A stretch of DNA of 64,000 nucleotides from assembly GCF_012935325.2 (NCBI RefSeq), contig NZ_JABBYG020000019.1, positions 1 through 64,000 of the forward strand, read 5' to 3'. Origin of the DNA: Paenibacillus sp. PL91 (GTDB lineage Bacteria; Bacillota; Bacilli; Paenibacillales; Paenibacillaceae). Positions 25,149 through 34,139 of this stretch are shown in pieces. The first letter of the stretch is position 1. Each line of letters begins with the position of its first letter. Below the pieces are notes generated by a model. The model made no database searches and had not been told where the DNA came from. It saw only the letters and a program-made list of their open reading frames with translations. The translations under genes and the position numbers were made by a program.

Positions 25149-26297
25149 TTAAATATAGCTTCGAGTATCATTGTTCCTGCCAAACTTATAAACGGCTATT
25201 AAAGATAAGGCCACGGAAAAAGCAATCAAAATGATCAGGTTCAAAGATAATTCCCCCACGGATACCCCTTGCTGTAGGTTGCTAAATGTATCCAGAACCC
25301 AATACTGGGGAAGAAAGTGCGCGAGCTGCTGCATGGTTGTCGGCATTAATGCAAGCGGGAACATACATCCAGACAGCAAGCTGCTAGGAATAAGGATCAT
25401 ATTCTGGATGCCGCTGGCTACTGAAGAGCTGCTTGAGAATGCCACGATTACAAGCGATAGGCCTATTGCCACCAGAGCAAATAACACAAGAATTATGAAC
25501 ATGCTCCAATAAGGAATACCCGGATCGACACGAAAAATATTTATCATAATCAACAGTGTCACTGCAATCTGCAGCATCATCATAGTCAAATTAACGATGA
25601 TATTAGATGAGACATAGGTTCTAGGATTGATCGGTGAGGATAAAAGGCGATAATAGGTTCTATTCTCTCTTTCCTTAATAAGAATTCCAGATAAATTCGA
25701 AGCGGACACCAGCATGAGGACGAGTAAGTAACCTATTGATTGATTGGTTTTGTTGTAATTTACGGATTGATCCTCTACTTTCTCAGCTGATAATCTGAAG
25801 TCTGTTTTTTGAAATCGCTTATAAAGGGTATCAAACTTAGCCTTATCTCCTTTAACCACCTTGCCGATCGAAGCCATATTGTTAATATGTTGATCCAAGG
25901 ATGCTTTCACATGTCCGGTAACCTGCGCCCCCTTAATGGATACGATCTTAACATTTGCGGGCTTGCCGACAATCAAGCTCTGTGCGAAACCTGCGGGAAG
26001 GATAATTGCTGCATCCAGCTCGCCAGCAGCAATCAGCTCTTTTATCTCATTCTCCTCAATCTCAATTACAAGCATGGAATCCTGTCTGCCCACCGAATCT
26101 ATTACACCCATTGTAATCGTCTGACCTCCATCATGATTAACAATGCCCATTCTCAATTCGGTTTCTCCCGAGCCCCCTTGGACTAGGGTCGCGAGCAGGA
26201 TTCCCATAACAGGAAAGACAAAGTATACAAATAGATTCAAATAATTCTTAAAGGTAGAAATAAATGTTTTCCGGATCAGCCATAACGTGTCTCTCAT
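25149..26297 (-). CDS. ABC-2 type exporter permease, 382 aa
   Basis: Second membrane subunit of a drug/lipid exporter. One N-terminal helix (NLFVYFVFPVMGILLATLV), a large extracytoplasmic domain (residues 40-180) and five C-terminal helices give the ABC2_membrane_3 topology. It starts 3 nt from the stop of the first permease. The cluster RR-HK-ATPase-permease-permease resembles B. subtilis lnrJKLMN, which confers resistance to linearmycins; by position this is the LnrN-like subunit. Confidence 0.85.
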   Translation of the reverse strand: MRDTLWLIRKTFISTFKNYLNLFVYFVFPVMGILLATLVQGGSGETELRMGIVNHDGGQTITMGVIDSVGRQDSMLVIEIEENEIKELIAAGELDAAIILPAGFAQSLIVGKPANVKIVSIKGAQVTGHVKASLDQHINNMASIGKVVKGDKAKFDTLYKRFQKTDFRLSAEKVEDQSVNYNKTNQSIGYLLVLMLVSASNLSGILIKERENRTYYRLLSSPINPRTYVSSNIIVNLTMMMLQIAVTLLIMINIFRVDPGIPYWSMFIILVLFALVAIGLSLVIVAFSSSSSVASGIQNMILIPSSLLSGCMFPLALMPTTMQQLAHFLPQYWVLDTFSNLQQGVSVGELSLNLIILIAFSVALSLIAVYKFGRNNDTRSYI

Positions 26298-26299
26298 TC

Positions 26300-27418
26300 T
26301 TACAATCCCTCCTTTCTGCGCATCATCGTTAATGCGATACCAAGCAAGACGACCGCGAAGCCGATATTTAACAGCATGGCGTTAACCGCTGCTGACAGAC
26401 TGTCTGCGTAGATCATTTCAAGAAGTGCAGCATTGGACCATTGCAGTGGAGAAAGAGGCGCGAGGGTTGCCATGATTCCTGTAGCCTCCTCGACCGGGAA
26501 GTATGAACCACCGAGAAATGCAGCCAATTGGATAATAATCATAACAACAGTTCCTGATGCATTACCCTTGATGATATAACTGAACCCGAGTCCCATGCTC
26601 ACAGCGAAAATGATTTCAGTAAAGAGCATTAGAAACACTAGACCTAAATTTTCTCCCCAATAGGCATTAAACATGTATTTACTGATGAGCACTACGACAA
26701 TTGTGAGTATTAAATTCAGCACGACAAGCCCTGCTAATTTACCCGCGAAAATATCTATTTTCGTCACAGGCGAAGCAAGCAATCGGACAGCTGTGTTCCT
26801 TTTGCGTTCACCATCTATTAATTGTGCGGCTGTCAAGGCGCTATATAAAATAATCATTGTCGTAATCACTATAGCGAAATAGTCCATAGCGCCAGGTTTT
26901 CTTGTCGCATTCAACGACTCCTCCACCACATAGCTTTCACCGTCGCTTCCGGTCATGATCGCATCCGCTTGCTCCGAGTCTGTACCTGCTACTTCAGCCG
27001 CCAACCGGTAACGATCTGCAAAAGCTGTAAGCACACTCTTAGCAATAACGCTTTCAATCAAGCTCTGACTACTGCTGTAATACTTCAGCCCACTATCCAA
27101 AATCTCGACGTAACCCGCATAGCGGTTGTTCTTCACTTCAATTTTTCCATCCGTCTTCTCGTCTGCTTTCTCGAGTTTAATGCCAGCTTGACGCATCTGC
27201 CCCGTGAAGTCGTCCCAATATTTAGAGAACTCACTCGAAGTGCTATTATTCTTATAAAGTACATTGATGTCTTCAACCGTTAAACTGCCGTTAAAAGCAT
27301 TCGTAAGCGCCGTTCCCAAAATAAGCATGGTTAATAGCGGCGAAACCACCAAGAACAAAAGCATCTTGGGATCGCGGATAACCTTTAACTCTTTGAGCAT
27401 TATTCTGAATACATTCAA
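26300..27418 (-). CDS. ABC-2 type exporter permease, 372 aa
   Basis: First membrane subunit (LnrM-like by position). N-terminal helix LLFLVVSPLLTMLILG, extracytoplasmic loop to about residue 175, then helices including FAIVITTMIILYSALTAAQL, an ATPase-coupling segment GERKRNTAVRLLASPVTKID, and further helices ending ALTMMRRKEGL. It is paired with the next permease as a heterodimer and is co-transcribed with the ATPase 32 nt upstream. Confidence 0.85.
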   Translation of the reverse strand: MNVFRIMLKELKVIRDPKMLLFLVVSPLLTMLILGTALTNAFNGSLTVEDINVLYKNNSTSSEFSKYWDDFTGQMRQAGIKLEKADEKTDGKIEVKNNRYAGYVEILDSGLKYYSSSQSLIESVIAKSVLTAFADRYRLAAEVAGTDSEQADAIMTGSDGESYVVEESLNATRKPGAMDYFAIVITTMIILYSALTAAQLIDGERKRNTAVRLLASPVTKIDIFAGKLAGLVVLNLILTIVVVLISKYMFNAYWGENLGLVFLMLFTEIIFAVSMGLGFSYIIKGNASGTVVMIIIQLAAFLGGSYFPVEEATGIMATLAPLSPLQWSNAALLEMIYADSLSAAVNAMLLNIGFAVVLLGIALTMMRRKEGL

Positions 27419-27450
27419 TTCCCCTTCGCCTCCTTATCCCTTCTTTCTAA

Positions 27451-28386
27451 TCAGTCCCGCAGGCTTCTGCCTGTCAATGTCAGAAACACCGTCTCCAAAC
27501 TAGGCTCATTCTCTTCCACAGAACGTATTTCAATATCGTCCGCCATCAACTGCTGGATGATCCGGTTCAAATTATTGACCTCGGAATCAGAGGTAATCTT
27601 AACGATTCGATCCTCCACTTCAACCCGGTTTACGCCAGCAATTCCCTCCAGCTTGTTCCTATCCAGATATTCCGCCGAGCGGACCTCGATACCTATATTT
27701 TTCTGATTCGTAATGATGGCTTTTAATTGTCCTTTCGTTCCTTCCGCGATAATCTTTCCGTGGTCGATAATAGCGATTCTTGTACAGATCTCTTCGACCT
27801 CCTCCATGTAATGGCTGGTGTAGATGATCGTACTGCCCAATTCATTCAGTTTCTTGACGGAACCAAGAATATAGTTGCGAGATTGCGGATCAATCCCCAC
27901 CGTTGGCTCATCCATGATGAGCAGTTTTGGCCGATGGGCGATTGCACAGGCAATGTTCAATCTTCGCTTCATGCCGCCTGAGAAATTTTTGGGATGGCTT
28001 TTATGCTTGTCACCAAGTCCAACGAATGCTAGTGCTTCAATCACCCGCTCCTTTAACTCGGCCCCTCTTAGTCCGTATAATCCGGCGAAAAAATGAACGT
28101 TCTCGTAAGCTGTCATATCCTCATAAATAGCCATTTCCTGCGGCACAATCCCGATGTTCATCTTCGCGAATTTGCCATGCTTAGCGATACTCTTGCCAAA
28201 AACTTCGATTTCACCCTTGGTAACCCTGAGCAGAGAGGCAATCATGTTAATGACCGTACTCTTACCTGCTCCATTCGCACCCAGAAATCCGAATATCTCG
28301 CCTTCCTTCACCGACATCGTGATATTGTCCACGGCAATAAAATCCCCAAATTTCTTCGTAAGCTGCTTAATTTCGAGTACGTTCAT
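27451..28386 (-). CDS. ABC exporter ATPase, 311 aa
   Basis: Energises the two ABC-2 permeases. Walker A GANGAGKST (about residue 40), Q loop GIVPQEMAIYEDMTAYENV, signature FSGGMKRRLN, Walker B KLLIMDEPTVGIDPQ, and the switch His in YTSHYMEEVEEI are all intact. The C-terminal 80 residues form a regulatory extension typical of drug-exporter ATPases (DrrA/CcmA type). ATG at 28386 has GGGAG at 8 nt and is preferred to the upstream GTG. Confidence 0.95.
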   Translation of the reverse strand: MNVLEIKQLTKKFGDFIAVDNITMSVKEGEIFGFLGANGAGKSTVINMIASLLRVTKGEIEVFGKSIAKHGKFAKMNIGIVPQEMAIYEDMTAYENVHFFAGLYGLRGAELKERVIEALAFVGLGDKHKSHPKNFSGGMKRRLNIACAIAHRPKLLIMDEPTVGIDPQSRNYILGSVKKLNELGSTIIYTSHYMEEVEEICTRIAIIDHGKIIAEGTKGQLKAIITNQKNIGIEVRSAEYLDRNKLEGIAGVNRVEVEDRIVKITSDSEVNNLNRIIQQLMADDIEIRSVEENEPSLETVFLTLTGRSLRD

Positions 28387-28426
28387 TCGTAACACTCCCG
28401 TTTCCTCTTTAGGATAATGTAATTGT

Positions 28427-28469
28427 AATAAAAAAGGATGCCCCCGTGACAGTGCACAAGTTCATCCTT
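28427..28469 (-). terminator. terminator or attenuator between kinase and ABC genes
   Basis: Minus strand AAGGATG, 22-nt loop, CATCCTT, then TTTTTATTAC. It separates the regulatory pair from the exporter genes and implies either a second promoter after it or regulated readthrough. Confidence 0.6.
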
Positions 28470-28511
28470 AACCCCTGAGAATCTTCCTATCTAATCCTTG
28501 TAAATCTCATC

Positions 28512-29645
28512 TTATCCGTGAGGAATTAAAGTAGTGACACTGAAGCCTCTTGAGCCATCGACGATAATCGCACCATTTACGCTTGCTGCCCGTTCTTCCA
28601 TGCCGATTATTCCCAAGCCTTTTATCACCTTCTGCTCTCCCTTGCCGTTGTCCGATACTTCGACCTTGATCAAGGTTCTCAGTACCTCGATATGAATGGA
28701 GATGAAAGTAGCGTTTGAATATTTCATGGCATTGGTCAACGCTTCCTTGGTGTTCTCCTGAATGACCTTCCACTGGATCGGAGTAATGATGTCGACATTA
28801 CCTTTATGAGTGAGAGAGGTCCTGACCGTATGAATCGCTGAAAATTCATCAACGAATAATTTCATCCGATTCACTCCGAGCTGCTCTATCGGCGGCTTCA
28901 TATTCTTGAGCACAAGGCGAATACTCTCGATCCCTTCCTTGGAGATATGAATTGCATTCTGCAGCATCTCCGCCGACTTGTTCGGATCGGAGGTGAACAA
29001 ACGCTTCGAGGCTTCCATCTGGATCAATGCACCCGTCATCGAATGTCCGATCTTATCATGAATTTCCTGAGACAGCCGGTTACGCTCCTCCAGCTTAATC
29101 GTATAATCGGACTGTCTGATATATTCTTTATTCTCATTCAGACTCTTAGTCAACTGCTGGATATGTTCGTTTCTATTTTCTATGTCCTCTTTGAGGTCTG
29201 CAATTTTGCTTATGTAGGTGTTAAGCAAGAAGTAATAGAGGAAACTTAGTATCGCCACGAGACCATATGTAACCAAGACGGCTTGAGATTCTTGAGACAG
29301 CAACAAGAGCGGAACCAGCATGAGAAATAGAATAATTCCGCGTTTACGCAGGTATATAGTGAATAGTTCGTATATGTTCAGAGGGAACAGGAGTAAAAAT
29401 AAGGGTTGGATGTAGGACGAGGACGCTATGGTAACCAGCATGGACAGCAGAAGCACGAGCGTCGTAATACTAACCTTTTTAGCGATATGAATGGAAATAT
29501 TCAAACAAAGGTAGATGAGGATGGACAGCATATACCATGGTGAAATCGAACCTACAGCTACATAAGATTGAATGATCACATAGCTTAAGATAATCGATTT
29601 TATCCCCATCGTCCAGAGTTCTAAAGGGGTTCCCCTCTCCGTCAT
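28512..29645 (-). CDS. sensor histidine kinase (HisKA_3, NarX/DesK type), 377 aa
   Basis: Membrane sensor with about five to six N-terminal helices (residues 10-145) and almost no extracellular domain, typical of intramembrane-sensing kinases. A coiled coil (145-185) leads to the phospho-acceptor ERNRLSQEIHDKIGHSMTG, then an ATPase domain with NAMKYSNAT and the G box DNGKGEQKVIKGLGIIGMEE. Its start abuts the stop of the response regulator. Expected to respond to the compound or membrane stress handled by the exporter. Confidence 0.9.
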   Translation of the reverse strand: MTERGTPLELWTMGIKSIILSYVIIQSYVAVGSISPWYMLSILIYLCLNISIHIAKKVSITTLVLLLSMLVTIASSSYIQPLFLLLFPLNIYELFTIYLRKRGIILFLMLVPLLLLSQESQAVLVTYGLVAILSFLYYFLLNTYISKIADLKEDIENRNEHIQQLTKSLNENKEYIRQSDYTIKLEERNRLSQEIHDKIGHSMTGALIQMEASKRLFTSDPNKSAEMLQNAIHISKEGIESIRLVLKNMKPPIEQLGVNRMKLFVDEFSAIHTVRTSLTHKGNVDIITPIQWKVIQENTKEALTNAMKYSNATFISIHIEVLRTLIKVEVSDNGKGEQKVIKGLGIIGMEERAASVNGAIIVDGSRGFSVTTLIPHG

Positions 29646-30305
29646 TTAATCCACTTCCCCGGTCAGAAAATAAATCGCGATTTGTGTACGATGCGTAAGA
29701 CCCTTCTTGCTTAGGATAGAAGTAATGTGGTTGGCAATGGTGCCTTCTGAGATGAACAGCTTCTTCGAGATTTCACGATTAGAAAGCCCTTTCGCGATGA
29801 GGGACATAATGTCGTGCTCTCTATCAGTGAATAAGCTTCTGTCGATCTTACTCCCTCTATCTTCTTTCTTATCTTTATCCTTGTCCGGTAGCAAACTAGA
29901 TTTCAGCTTATCCAGCACAGCATCCTGCAGCACATTATGTCCGTTGTATACAGTTATGATGGCATCCCGAATCCGCTCCGGATCGTTATTCTTGAGCAGA
30001 TATCCCTTTGCCCCACTGCGAATCGCATCGAGAATAAACGCCTCGTCATCGAAGGTGGTCAGGATAAGCGCTTTCGTTCCTGTCTGTTCGGAGATCAGCT
30101 TGGTCGCTTCCACACCATTCATATTGGGCATCTGCACATCGAGCAGTGCCACTTCTACTTCATTCTCTAGGCAGAAATCTACGGCTTCTTGACCATCCTG
30201 AACCGTCGCCAATACCTCGAACTCATCGAAGGTGGTCAGTATGATCTTCATGCCTTCCCGGATAAAGGGATTGTCATCGGCAATAATGATCCTTATTTTC
30301 AACAC
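29646..30305 (-). CDS. NarL/LuxR-type response regulator, 219 aa
   Basis: Receiver domain residues 3-120 with acidic pocket IIADDNP, phospho-acceptor LLDVQMPNMNG (Asp 54), Thr/Lys switch residues LILTTFDD and KGYLLKN. LuxR helix-turn-helix at 155-215 (FTDREHDIMSLIAKGLSNRE, ISEGTIANHITSILSK). A charged DKDKDKKEDRG linker joins them. The start is GTG overlapping the region of the preceding gene's stop. Cognate to the adjacent kinase and likely activator of the ABC genes. Confidence 0.92.
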   Translation of the reverse strand: MLKIRIIIADDNPFIREGMKIILTTFDEFEVLATVQDGQEAVDFCLENEVEVALLDVQMPNMNGVEATKLISEQTGTKALILTTFDDEAFILDAIRSGAKGYLLKNNDPERIRDAIITVYNGHNVLQDAVLDKLKSSLLPDKDKDKKEDRGSKIDRSLFTDREHDIMSLIAKGLSNREISKKLFISEGTIANHITSILSKKGLTHRTQIAIYFLTGEVD

Positions 30306-30308
30306 TGC

Positions 30309-30644
30309 TCACTCTCCGTTCACCGCTTTAGCAATATCCATCATGTCATATTCATTTATTAGTATAGCATCTTCTTTTCGTTCATTAATAAATAAATTTT
30401 GACAAGCTAATAGCTGGAACAGTTCAAAAAGGCTGCCGTTACCGGCAGCCTCGTCCTTGAAATATTGCTCAATTGGCGTGGTACTTATTAATTCATCTGG
30501 ATTCTTGGTGTAACATTGATTAAATGTTAATAATAGCATCTCTTCAATAGCATCATCTGTATAAGGAAATTTTAGTTCATTTACAATGTTAATATCCACT
30601 GCTCCGCCAATTTTTTTTGAGGATCCTGTTGGAACCATAAACAA
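30309..30644 (-). CDS. hypothetical protein with element hairpin in its frame, 111 aa
   Basis: Unrecognised, acidic, helical protein (LKFPYTDDAIEEMLLLTFNQ, FELFQLLACQNLFINERKED). Its TGA lies 3 nt before the response-regulator GTG, so the two are translationally coupled. The start is weak: TTG at 30644 or ATG at 30638, neither with a convincing ribosome binding site, so the gene may be 5'-truncated. Codons about 65-71 (KDEAAGNGSLFEL region) are formed by a hairpin identical in type to those of the attC-like elements. Confidence 0.5.
   Translation of the reverse strand: MFMVPTGSSKKIGGAVDINIVNELKFPYTDDAIEEMLLLTFNQCYTKNPDELISTTPIEQYFKDEAAGNGSLFELFQLLACQNLFINERKEDAILINEYDMMDIAKAVNGE
30430..30451 (-). 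repeat. element-type hairpin inside a coding frame (E25)
   Basis: AGGCTGCCG(TTAC)CGGCAGCCT then CGTCCT matches the core of E7, E9 and E17 but lacks both pairs of boxes. Confidence 0.5.
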
Positions 30645-30802
30645 GTCATCGTGTTTGCTTACCTAGATACCGACATTATTAAACCTGTGTTTTTTAAAAA
30701 GCCTCACAAATTTTATCAAATTCATTATCCTTTCACTATTGCATCTTACAGCTACTATTTCACGATTTTCAGTTTAATCCCTTCTGATATCTCCACGCTA
30801 TT

Positions 30803-30889
30803 CTGCCAGTTAGCAACGAGTCTGCCGATCATCCGCGACAGCCTCGTGTTGGATAGTATTGCGCTATCGTTACCCGTTAGTTTAGCGAG
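30803..30889 (-). repeat. attC-like element E26
   Basis: Complete copy, hairpin CGAGTCTGCCGA/GCGACAGCCTCG (one mismatch). Left box CCAGTTAGCAACG lacks three bases of the usual inner box. Right CTATCGTTACCCGTTAG. It lies 31 nt past the LysR stop. Confidence 0.7.
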
Positions 30890-30920
30890 ATAAGCTAATA
30901 CTCTATGCAAATTTTGCACA

Positions 30921-31811
30921 TTAGCGGTTCCGGTCACCGGATAAATAAAGCTCCCTTGCGGTTTGCAGGAACAGCTTCACCCCGTGAGGAGCCTCCTTCA
31001 GAGACGGAACCGCTAAGTGAATCTCTCTGAACGGCTGCGGTTCAATTGTCCGGACGCGGACATTAGGCGGCAGCACCGACAACGACAACGAAGTTGTCGA
31101 TACGATCGCGACGCCCAGCCCTTCTTGAATCATGCTCAACGCCGTGGTTATGTTGTGGCCGTCATATTTGACGCGCAAGGCGATTCCGAATTGCTGAAAC
31201 AGCTCATAAATCGGCGTTACAAACCCGCCTTTACATACAATCATAGGTTCATTGTCCAGATTTGTGATATGGATTGTCGGGCGGCTTTGCAATGGATGAT
31301 CGTCTCGAAGAAGCAGACACAACTCGTCTTTGAAGAACGGAATCCCTTCCAATTCACCGTTCGGCGGAATAATCCAGCCGACATCGATTATTCTAGAAGA
31401 CAGCCATTCTTTAATCTCGTCAATGGTTCCTTCGTACAGTTCGAACGCCAGCCCCGGATGCTTCTCCCCGATCACCCGCAATATTTTCGGCAAGAAGTGT
31501 GCGGACACAATCGGGAACGACCCAACGCGGACGGTGCCGACTTCAAACCCTTTCTCGGCCGTTACCTCCTGCTCCACCTTATTGTAGCCGTGCAAAATCT
31601 CTCTGAATATGACAATCAGGCGCTTCCCAATATCGGTTAGAATGATCCCGTTCTTTCGATCCCGAATCATGAGGATGACCCCCAATTCCGATTCAAGTGT
31701 GGAGATGGCTCGGCTTACGGCAGGCTGCGTCATATTCATTTGCTCCCCGGCTTTGGTGAAGTTTCCGGTCTCGGCGATTTTTACGAATAACATCAGTTGC
31801 GAATGTGTCAT
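30921..31811 (-). CDS. LysR-family transcriptional regulator, 296 aa
   Basis: Winged helix at residues 2-62 (LMLFVKIAETGNFTKAGEQM, MTQPAVSRAISTLESELG) and a LysR substrate-binding domain from about 90 (VGTVRVGSFPIVSAHFLPKI). ATG at 31811 has GAGGAG about 12 nt upstream; the open frame extends further but into the divergent promoter. It is divergent from the EamA transporter gene with about 100 nt between starts, the classic LysR-target layout. CysB/YwbI-like relatives respond to small metabolites; inducer unknown. Confidence 0.9.
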   Translation of the reverse strand: MTHSQLMLFVKIAETGNFTKAGEQMNMTQPAVSRAISTLESELGVILMIRDRKNGIILTDIGKRLIVIFREILHGYNKVEQEVTAEKGFEVGTVRVGSFPIVSAHFLPKILRVIGEKHPGLAFELYEGTIDEIKEWLSSRIIDVGWIIPPNGELEGIPFFKDELCLLLRDDHPLQSRPTIHITNLDNEPMIVCKGGFVTPIYELFQQFGIALRVKYDGHNITTALSMIQEGLGVAIVSTTSLSLSVLPPNVRVRTIEPQPFREIHLAVPSLKEAPHGVKLFLQTARELYLSGDRNR

Positions 31812-31911
31812 AACAATTTTGATATCTCCTCTATAATAAACATTCATTTTATTTATCTTATGAGGCATTGTATCATGGTAAATACCAATCCACAACAGGA
31901 GCTGAAGATAC

Positions 31912-32805
31912 ATGCTGGAACTTTCGCGAACACGTACTATTGTTTATTTAACGTTTCTAGTTACAATGTGGGGGGTGAACTGGCCGCTTTCCAAATATGC
32001 GCTTGAATTCGCGCCACCGTTGCTTTTCGCCGGCTTGAGGATCTTTATCGGAGGTCTCATATTGCTTCCTTTCGCTTTACCCCGCTACAAAAAGCTTGAT
32101 CTGAAGCATACTTGGCACATCTACCTGATCTCCGCGTTGCTGAATATTATTCTCTTTTTCGTCTTTCAAACATTCGGACTGAAGGTTATGCCGGCCGGAC
32201 TGTTTTCGACGATCGTGTTCTTGCAGCCTGTTCTGCTCGGCGTCGGCGCATGGTTATGGCTGGGCGAATCCATGACCGGTTTGAAAATGGCCGGTTTGTT
32301 TCTCGGCTTTCTGGGAGTCGCTGTCGTCAGCGTAAGCGGAGGCTCCGGGAATATTTCGTCCGCCGGAATCCTGCTCGGTTTAGCCAGCACAATCACTTGG
32401 ACGTTCGGTACAATCTATATAAAAAAAACCGCGACAAGGGTCGATGCCGTCTGGGTGATCACTATTCAGATGATCTTTGGTGGAATCGTATTGTTGGTTA
32501 CGGGCTCTGCCGTTGAAAGCTGGACGGATATCGTTTGGAATCTGTCATTCCTTTCGACTCTGTCGATAATTTCGATCTTCTGTACGGCCTTGGCCTGGCT
32601 CGTTTTCTTTCTGCTTGTCGGATCGGGCGAAGCTGGAAAAGTCGGTTCGTTTAATTTTCTAGTCCCTCTCATTGCGATCGTGACCAGTGTCCTTTTCTTG
32701 GGTGAAACGATCACTTCCAAACTGGTGGCGGGACTCGTTCTAATTATCGCAGGCATTGCACTGGTGAACCTCAAACTGAAATTTCTGCAAAAGGGGAACA
32801 AATGA
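31912..32805 (+). CDS. EamA/DMT-family transporter, 297 aa
   Basis: Ten-helix drug/metabolite exporter made of two EamA repeats: first LTFLVTMWGVNWPLSKYALE with helices to about residue 140, second LLGLASTITWTFGTIYIKKT to the end (LVAGLVLIIAGIALVNLKLK). Length and topology are standard. Start ATG with AGGAG. Exported substrates of this family include amino acids and metabolites; the specific one is likely the LysR inducer. Confidence 0.9.
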   Translation: MLELSRTRTIVYLTFLVTMWGVNWPLSKYALEFAPPLLFAGLRIFIGGLILLPFALPRYKKLDLKHTWHIYLISALLNIILFFVFQTFGLKVMPAGLFSTIVFLQPVLLGVGAWLWLGESMTGLKMAGLFLGFLGVAVVSVSGGSGNISSAGILLGLASTITWTFGTIYIKKTATRVDAVWVITIQMIFGGIVLLVTGSAVESWTDIVWNLSFLSTLSIISIFCTALAWLVFFLLVGSGEAGKVGSFNFLVPLIAIVTSVLFLGETITSKLVAGLVLIIAGIALVNLKLKFLQKGNK

Positions 32806-32956
32806 CACATGGGAAATTAGAAGGAGGGAAAAGAACGCGTATGACGGCCCATGCAATCAGGGCTTATTCCTGACCTTGATCGGGGGGTAGTGATGAGTAT
32901 TTGGAACGGCTAAGACTGCTACTAGATTGAGTTTTATTTTATCGGCAGCTATTGCA

Positions 32957-33049
32957 CTAACCTGCACGTTAGCTTAATAAAATGAGCAGGCCACCGTAGC
33001 GCCTGCTCATCCATGTGTGTTATTCAACTATCGTGTCCCGTTAGCTGAT
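32957..33049 (-). repeat. attC-like element E27
   Basis: Complete and near-consensus: CTAAC outer box, GAGCAGGC/GCCTGCTC hairpin, CTATCGTGTCCCGTTAG. The SnoaL-like gene's stop codon is only 3 nt from the right outer box. Confidence 0.78.
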
Positions 33050-33051
33050 TA

Positions 33052-33381
33052 CTACAGCGGAATCGGTGTCCCCTGATGAAATATCATCCGCCATTTTGTA
33101 TCTTCAAATTTCCAAATAGAGCTTCGCAAAGAATGCTGCATTTTTTCTTCGTTGAATATTCGATAAGTCGTTAAAACTATTTCTCCTGACAATTGATGTA
33201 TTTCAAAATCACTTAGTTTCATTTTTACAACACCAATTCCATTTGCACCAAGTCCATCTTTTTTGCTCCAAACTGTTCCCGAACTTCCAAATTCGATGAA
33301 ATTATCAGCTAGTAAATTTGATAGCTCTTTTACCGAAGTGCGGATTTCTGGCTTTAATAACATTTCTTCAAGTTTCAACAA
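33052..33381 (-). CDS. SnoaL/DUF4440-like protein, 109 aa
   Basis: Small cone-shaped NTF2-like fold: LEEMLLKPEIRTSVKELSNLL, LADNFIEFGSSGTVWSKKDG, then beta strands and the closing SIWKFEDTKWRMIFHQGTP. Many integron cassettes encode proteins of this fold with unknown ligands. The start is uncertain: TTG at 33381 has AAGAAGG very close, while a better ribosome site (GGAAGGTGG) sits before an in-frame ATT eight codons upstream. One possibility is a mutated ATG. Confidence 0.75.
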   Translation of the reverse strand: MLKLEEMLLKPEIRTSVKELSNLLADNFIEFGSSGTVWSKKDGLGANGIGVVKMKLSDFEIHQLSGEIVLTTYRIFNEEKMQHSLRSSIWKFEDTKWRMIFHQGTPIPL

Positions 33382-33428
33382 TTCCTTCTTAAGAAAATCT
33401 ATATTAATCTTTTATCCCACCTTCCGAT

Positions 33429-33452
33429 TCTCGTTACCCGTTAGTTCAATAG
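33429..33452 (-). repeat. attC-like half site E28
   Basis: TTCTCGTTACCCGTTAGTTC: right arm only, 13 nt past the DinB stop. Confidence 0.5.
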
Positions 33453-33464
33453 GATATATCAACG

Positions 33465-33944
33465 TTAAATATTGAATAACCCTCTGCCAATCAAGTTTGC
33501 AGTAACCGGCTTCTTTCCGATATCTCGTGACCATATAGACAATTGACCGATATGGTGGATCTCGTGGGCGATCACGTGCCGCATCACTTCGCCGTATTTA
33601 TGGGCTTCCCGTTCCCCTTCATCCGTGATATCGATCATAATGCTGTCTTCCAGACTATCATTCCAACCATAGACAAATGGAGCGAGTTCCAAGTGGCAAC
33701 GAGCGGAAAAATCCTTTATTTGCTGCAAGCTGGCCACTTCCTCGAACGGAGGGATCTCAATCGCTTTTTCTTGTATTCCACCGCATATCCAGCCATACTC
33801 GACTGCCACAATGTGATACAGTGTGGGAAGGATGCATCCTTTGCCGCCGGTGCGTAATTTCAACAATTCTTCCTCGCTCACCGTATCGCACCAGTCAAAC
33901 CAATCTTTGCGAACTTGCCAGTTATACTCGAATAATTTCAACAT
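33465..33944 (-). CDS. DinB-family protein, 159 aa
   Basis: Complete four-helix DinB/YfiT-like metalloprotein, possibly a thiol-transferase or damage-inducible protein. Metal ligands are suggested by LYHIVAVEYGW (first His) and HVIAHEIHHIGQLSIW (HxxxH pair) with the conserved IGRG ending. ATG at 33944 follows AGGAGG at 8 nt; the longer upstream frame lacks this. It stands in its own unit. Confidence 0.85.
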   Translation of the reverse strand: MLKLFEYNWQVRKDWFDWCDTVSEEELLKLRTGGKGCILPTLYHIVAVEYGWICGGIQEKAIEIPPFEEVASLQQIKDFSARCHLELAPFVYGWNDSLEDSIMIDITDEGEREAHKYGEVMRHVIAHEIHHIGQLSIWSRDIGKKPVTANLIGRGLFNI

Positions 33945-34005
33945 GCCGCAGCCTCCTGTAATAATAAACTTTATTGCTCCTAACATGATTCGCAATATAA
34001 TCCTG

Positions 34006-34098
34006 CTATCCTGCACGTTAACTCAATAAAATGAGCAGGCCTCCGCAGTGTCTGCTCATCCATTAGTATTTTTCAACTATCGTTATCCGTAAGCTTAA
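34006..34098 (-). repeat. attC-like element E29
   Basis: Complete copy: CTATCCTGCACGTTAACTCA, GAGCAGGC/GTCTGCTC, CTATCGTTATCCGTAAG. Only 42 nt separate it from E30, with no gene between. Confidence 0.68.
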
Positions 34099-34139
34099 GA
34101 ACAAAGTCAACGATAATTAACCCCCATATACTATAAATA

